This document shows, piece after piece, positions 61,015-64,000 of a DNA stretch of 64,000 nucleotides. The notes beneath the pieces were generated by a model. The model ran no database searches, was not told the DNA's origin, and worked only from the letters and a program-made list of their open reading frames with translations. The translations under genes were made by a program, and so were the position numbers. The number at the start of each line of letters is the position of its first letter. Position 1 is the first letter of the stretch. Source of the DNA: Caulobacter sp. (GTDB taxonomy: Bacteria > Pseudomonadota > Alphaproteobacteria > Caulobacterales > Caulobacteraceae); the NCBI GenBank assembly GCA_030680355.1, contig JAUXVF010000010.1:62001-126000 (forward strand). The letters run 5' to 3'.

Positions 61015-63753
61015 ATGGAATGGGGCAACCTCCGCAACTGGCTGTCAGGCGACGTCCGTACCCGGGAACAGTCCGAGACCAGGGACGCCTGGGCCCAGAC
61101 CGAGGCGCTGTGGCGAACCTCGCCGTTGGCGGATGGCGGGGTTCAGCGGCTGGCGTTTTCGCTTCTGCGCGAGATCCATGATGGCGCGTCGCGATCTGCC
61201 GCAGTGCCCCTGCTGGTTTCGACCTGTGTGGCTGTAGAGACCCTTCTTCGGTCTGAAGACATCATCGCACTGGAGCCGGAATGGGAAGTGATCGATGGCG
61301 ATGTCGCCGTCGGCGTCGCCGTTCGACAGATGCTCACCCGCCGCCGGCGCTGGGCCACCAATTTCGACCAGATGTTCGCGATCGCTCGGCGCGGCCTGCT
61401 TGCAGGGTTCGGTGAGCTCTACGAGTCATTGCCGGGCCCCTGTTTTGGCGACTGGGACGAGCAGTCCGAGGCCTTTGGCGTGCCGCTGGCCGAGCTGCTT
61501 GAGAAGCCGGCGGAGGTCATCGAGCGACTGTTTCTGATGCCGTACGACGATGACGCCATGCGGTTTGAGCTGTTCCTCAAACTGCGGGAACAGTTCGCCA
61601 CCAACCTGCTTGTCGCATCCGGCTTCCGGCCAGACGACAATATCCACGAGCGCTCAGACCGGCTCGTCCTGCCGACCCGCCAGAAGAACAAGAGCCCAGC
61701 CGAGCTTGCTCGGATGTACTTCGCCGGCACGCCCTTCCTGGATCTCATGGAGCTGCCGGTCCCGTTCACTATCCCTGAAGGGGCCAGGTTTGAGCACTGC
61801 CACATCGTCGGCGGGACCGGGCACGGCAAGACTCAGCTCATGCAGCGGATGATCCATGCCGATCTGGTCGCCGCTCAGAATGAGAAGCGATCGGTGGTGG
61901 TGATCGACAGCCAGGGGGACCTGGTCAACAAACTGCGGCGTCTGGCGCTGTTTGATCCGGAGGCGGTGGGCAGCCTTGCTGATCGACTGATTGTCATCGA
62001 CCCGGCCGACGTGGAGTTCCCCGCAGCCCTCAACCTGTTCGACGCTCACATTGACCGCGTCCGCGGATATAGCGCCGTGGACCGCGAGCGCGTGCTGAAC
62101 GGGGTCATTGAGCTTTATGAAGTGTTCTTCGGTGCGATGCTCGGCGCTGAGCTCACCCAGAAGCAGGGCGTGATCTTCCGCTATCTGGCCCGGCTGATGA
62201 TCACCATTCCGGGCGCAACGATCCATACGCTGATGCAGCTGATGGAGGACGGGAAGCCGTTCAAGCACCACATGGAGGAGCTCGACGGATCGGCCCGCTA
62301 TTTCTTCCAGACCGAATTCTTCCACCCCTCATTCTCGGCCACCAAGAAGCAGATTCTCAAGCGCCTGTGGGGCGTGCTTTCAACCCCGGCATTCGAGCGG
62401 ATGTTCGCCCAGAAGGCCAACAAGCTGGATCTGTTCGAGGCGCTCAACGACGGCAAGATCATCCTGGTCAGCACCGCCAAGGACCTCCTCAAACAGGACG
62501 GCAGCGCCCTCTTTGGCCGGTTCTTCATCGCCATGCTGTCTCAGGCCGCATTGGAGCGCTCGACCGTCGATGAGGCCGACCGGACCCCAACCTTCGTCTA
62601 TATCGACGAGGCGCAGGAGTATTTTGACGACTCCATCGAGACCATCCTCAACCAGGCCCGAAAGTACCGGGTCGGCCTGACCCTCGCCCACCAAACGCTC
62701 GACCAGCTCACGCCAAGGCTTCGCTCAGCGATCCTGGCCAACACCAGCCTCAAATGCGTCGGCGGAGTCTCGGCTAAGGACGCCCGGGCGCTCGCAGACG
62801 AATTGCGCACCACCTCCGACTTCATCGAGGACATGCGCCGGCGCGGAGACCGCACCGAGTTCGCAGTCTGGCTCAAACATCAGACGCCGCAAGCCATTCG
62901 ACTTTCCGTGCCGCTTGGGTTCCTGGAGCGCCAGGCGATCCTGTCCGAAGAGGCGTTCGACGCGGTCAACGACGCCAACCGGGCCAGGTACTGTGGGACG
63001 CTGGCCGATGTGGTGGGCTTCGACTCGCCTGCGTCTGCGGAAACGGAGGGGCCGGCTGCTCGCCCCTCGCCGAAGGCATCCAGACCCCGGCAGGAGACGA
63101 ACGACGACACGCAGGTTCCTCGCGACCCTGAGCCCGAGATGGAGAAACAACAGCCAGCAGTCCCGCCAGCCCATGATCGTCCATCGCCTCCAAGACCTGG
63201 AGAGCCGCGGCCGGAACGCCGGGAGCCGCCGCCAATCCGCGAGATGGGCAAGGGTGGCTCGCAGCATCGCTACGTCCAGCATCTCGTCAAAGGTCTGGCC
63301 GAAGAGCGCGGGTTCCGTGCGATTATCGAAGAGCCCGTCGAGGGAGGGCAGATCGATGTCGGCCTTCATCGTGAAGGACTTTCGATCGCCTGCGAAATCT
63401 CCGTCACCTCGACGGCCGACTACGAGACCCGCAACCTCGCCAAATGTCTGCGCGGCGACTTCGCCCGGGTGTTTGCGATCGCCGACAATCCCAAGCGCCT
63501 GAAAGCGATCGAGGCAAAGGCCCGTGAAAGGCTCCCGGAAGCGGACCTGGCCCGCATCGATTTCCTCACCCCCGAGCAGGTCGCTGAGGCGCTCGATGGC
63601 CTGGTCGCGCCGGCGGAGGAGACGACACTGGTGCGGGGCTATCGGGTAAAGGTAACGCGGACCGTTGTGGGAGCCGCCGAAGCCAAAGACCGACGCGCGA
63701 CCATTGCGCGGGTGATCGCGCAATCCATGCGAAAGCAGGCCAAGGACGAGTAG
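61015..63753 (+). CDS. VirD4/TraD-like coupling-type ATPase with C-terminal nuclease-like domain
   Basis: A 912-residue protein. Walker A HIVGGTGHGKTQLMQ (about 263-276) and Walker B TFVYIDEAQEYFDD (about 526-539) with ARKYRVGLTLAHQTLDQL match the TraD/VirD4/TraG-type DNA translocases that pump plasmid or ICE DNA in conjugation. No N-terminal TM pair is evident, which is unusual for VirD4. A Pro/Glu-rich linker (about 680-745) leads to a C-terminal domain with GGQIDVGLHREGLSIACEIS, a PD-(D/E)XK-like pattern. It is preceded by a small co-translated gene. Confidence 0.85.
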   Translation: MEWGNLRNWLSGDVRTREQSETRDAWAQTEALWRTSPLADGGVQRLAFSLLREIHDGASRSAAVPLLVSTCVAVETLLRSEDIIALEPEWEVIDGDVAVGVAVRQMLTRRRRWATNFDQMFAIARRGLLAGFGELYESLPGPCFGDWDEQSEAFGVPLAELLEKPAEVIERLFLMPYDDDAMRFELFLKLREQFATNLLVASGFRPDDNIHERSDRLVLPTRQKNKSPAELARMYFAGTPFLDLMELPVPFTIPEGARFEHCHIVGGTGHGKTQLMQRMIHADLVAAQNEKRSVVVIDSQGDLVNKLRRLALFDPEAVGSLADRLIVIDPADVEFPAALNLFDAHIDRVRGYSAVDRERVLNGVIELYEVFFGAMLGAELTQKQGVIFRYLARLMITIPGATIHTLMQLMEDGKPFKHHMEELDGSARYFFQTEFFHPSFSATKKQILKRLWGVLSTPAFERMFAQKANKLDLFEALNDGKIILVSTAKDLLKQDGSALFGRFFIAMLSQAALERSTVDEADRTPTFVYIDEAQEYFDDSIETILNQARKYRVGLTLAHQTLDQLTPRLRSAILANTSLKCVGGVSAKDARALADELRTTSDFIEDMRRRGDRTEFAVWLKHQTPQAIRLSVPLGFLERQAILSEEAFDAVNDANRARYCGTLADVVGFDSPASAETEGPAARPSPKASRPRQETNDDTQVPRDPEPEMEKQQPAVPPAHDRPSPPRPGEPRPERREPPPIREMGKGGSQHRYVQHLVKGLAEERGFRAIIEEPVEGGQIDVGLHREGLSIACEISVTSTADYETRNLAKCLRGDFARVFAIADNPKRLKAIEAKARERLPEADLARIDFLTPEQVAEALDGLVAPAEETTLVRGYRVKVTRTVVGAAEAKDRRATIARVIAQSMRKQAKDE

Positions 63754-63768
63754 CCTCGAGCTCGAGGC
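63753..63768. repeat. 16-bp perfect palindrome at the VirD4-like stop codon
   Basis: GCCTCGAGCTCGAGGC, with no spacer, starts at the last base of the stop codon. It may act as a site for a dimeric protein or as a weak terminator stem; there is no T-tract. Confidence 0.4.
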
Positions 63769-64000
63769 GCCGCACCTAGTGGATAGAGCCTGATATTTGA
63801 GTCCCGATGGAGACTGCTCGGCGAGGATCCGCTTGCGGGCCTGGAGCCTACGACCGGGTTCGACCCATTGGCGACCTTGACGTCGTCCGTTTTTGGGAAC
63901 TCCACGGTGATTTCGGCGGTGCGAGACAAAGTTCGTCTTCGAGCCGACGAGTTCGTGTCAAATGATAGCAATCTCGGCGCATCAGGCTCTTTGAAGGATG

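Noticed and set aside
1..64000. CRISPR arrays, rRNA and tRNA genes
   Set aside because: No regularly spaced repeats, cloverleaf-type sequence or rRNA-like stretch was found on reading the window.

Overview
The window is high-GC alphaproteobacterial DNA. The gene content (Czc/Cus efflux, CsoR, an FTR1-type permease with a cytochrome domain, ArdC, a ParB-like island protein) and codon use fit a Caulobacterales-type host such as Brevundimonas, Phenylobacterium or Caulobacter. This placement is an inference, because no rRNA or housekeeping marker is present. No tRNA, rRNA or CRISPR array was seen. The window reads as accessory DNA: a metal-resistance and metabolic island (about 1-45.6 kb) joined to an integrative or conjugative element backbone (about 46-64 kb) that carries a defence cargo.

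1-12.5 kb: an ECF sigma factor (cut by the window edge) and its periplasmic metal sensor; a CsoR repressor divergent from a P1B-1 copper ATPase with two CsoR-like operators between them; small membrane proteins; acetate kinase; a second, CopB-like ATPase with an unusual CPD motif; and an intact IS630 element at 11.4-12.4 kb. 13-24.7 kb: an ECF sigma factor, then a tightly coupled minus-strand operon for phosphoketolase, a beta-CASP RNase, a thymidine/AMP-phosphorylase-like enzyme and a PRPP-synthetase-like enzyme. With acetate kinase and an archaeal-type (type II) GAPDH this could form a nucleotide-to-acetate energy-salvage module. The same stretch holds a broken cyclopropane synthase, a broken ABC-2 permease and a partial second copy of an ATP-grasp gene. 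25-33 kb: an APC transporter, methyltransferase, sterol-desaturase-like enzyme, AraC regulator, acyltransferase, DUF302 protein and a Spy-like metal-binding protein.

33.4-45.6 kb: a divalent-metal (Zn/Cd/Co/Pb-type) resistance regulon. A MerR regulator (43.1 kb) sits beside a CDF-czcI-czcCBA-DUF190 run, a P1B-4 ATPase and a PbrT-like permease. Four near-identical CTCTAG-N3-CTAGAG operators tie these units together; one of them stands before a small frameshifted membrane gene.

46-64 kb: ParB-like protein, RuvC-like protein and XRE regulator, P-loop ATPase, large serine recombinase, a cargo region (PD-(D/E)XK-like protein, PLD-like protein, TIR protein and a Rad50/SMC-like ATPase), ArdC antirestriction protein and a VirD4/TraD-like ATPase with a nuclease-like tail. 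The most interesting candidate system is the two-gene SMC-like ATPase plus TIR operon (55.2-58.8 kb), which has the architecture of a sensor-effector abortive-infection module.
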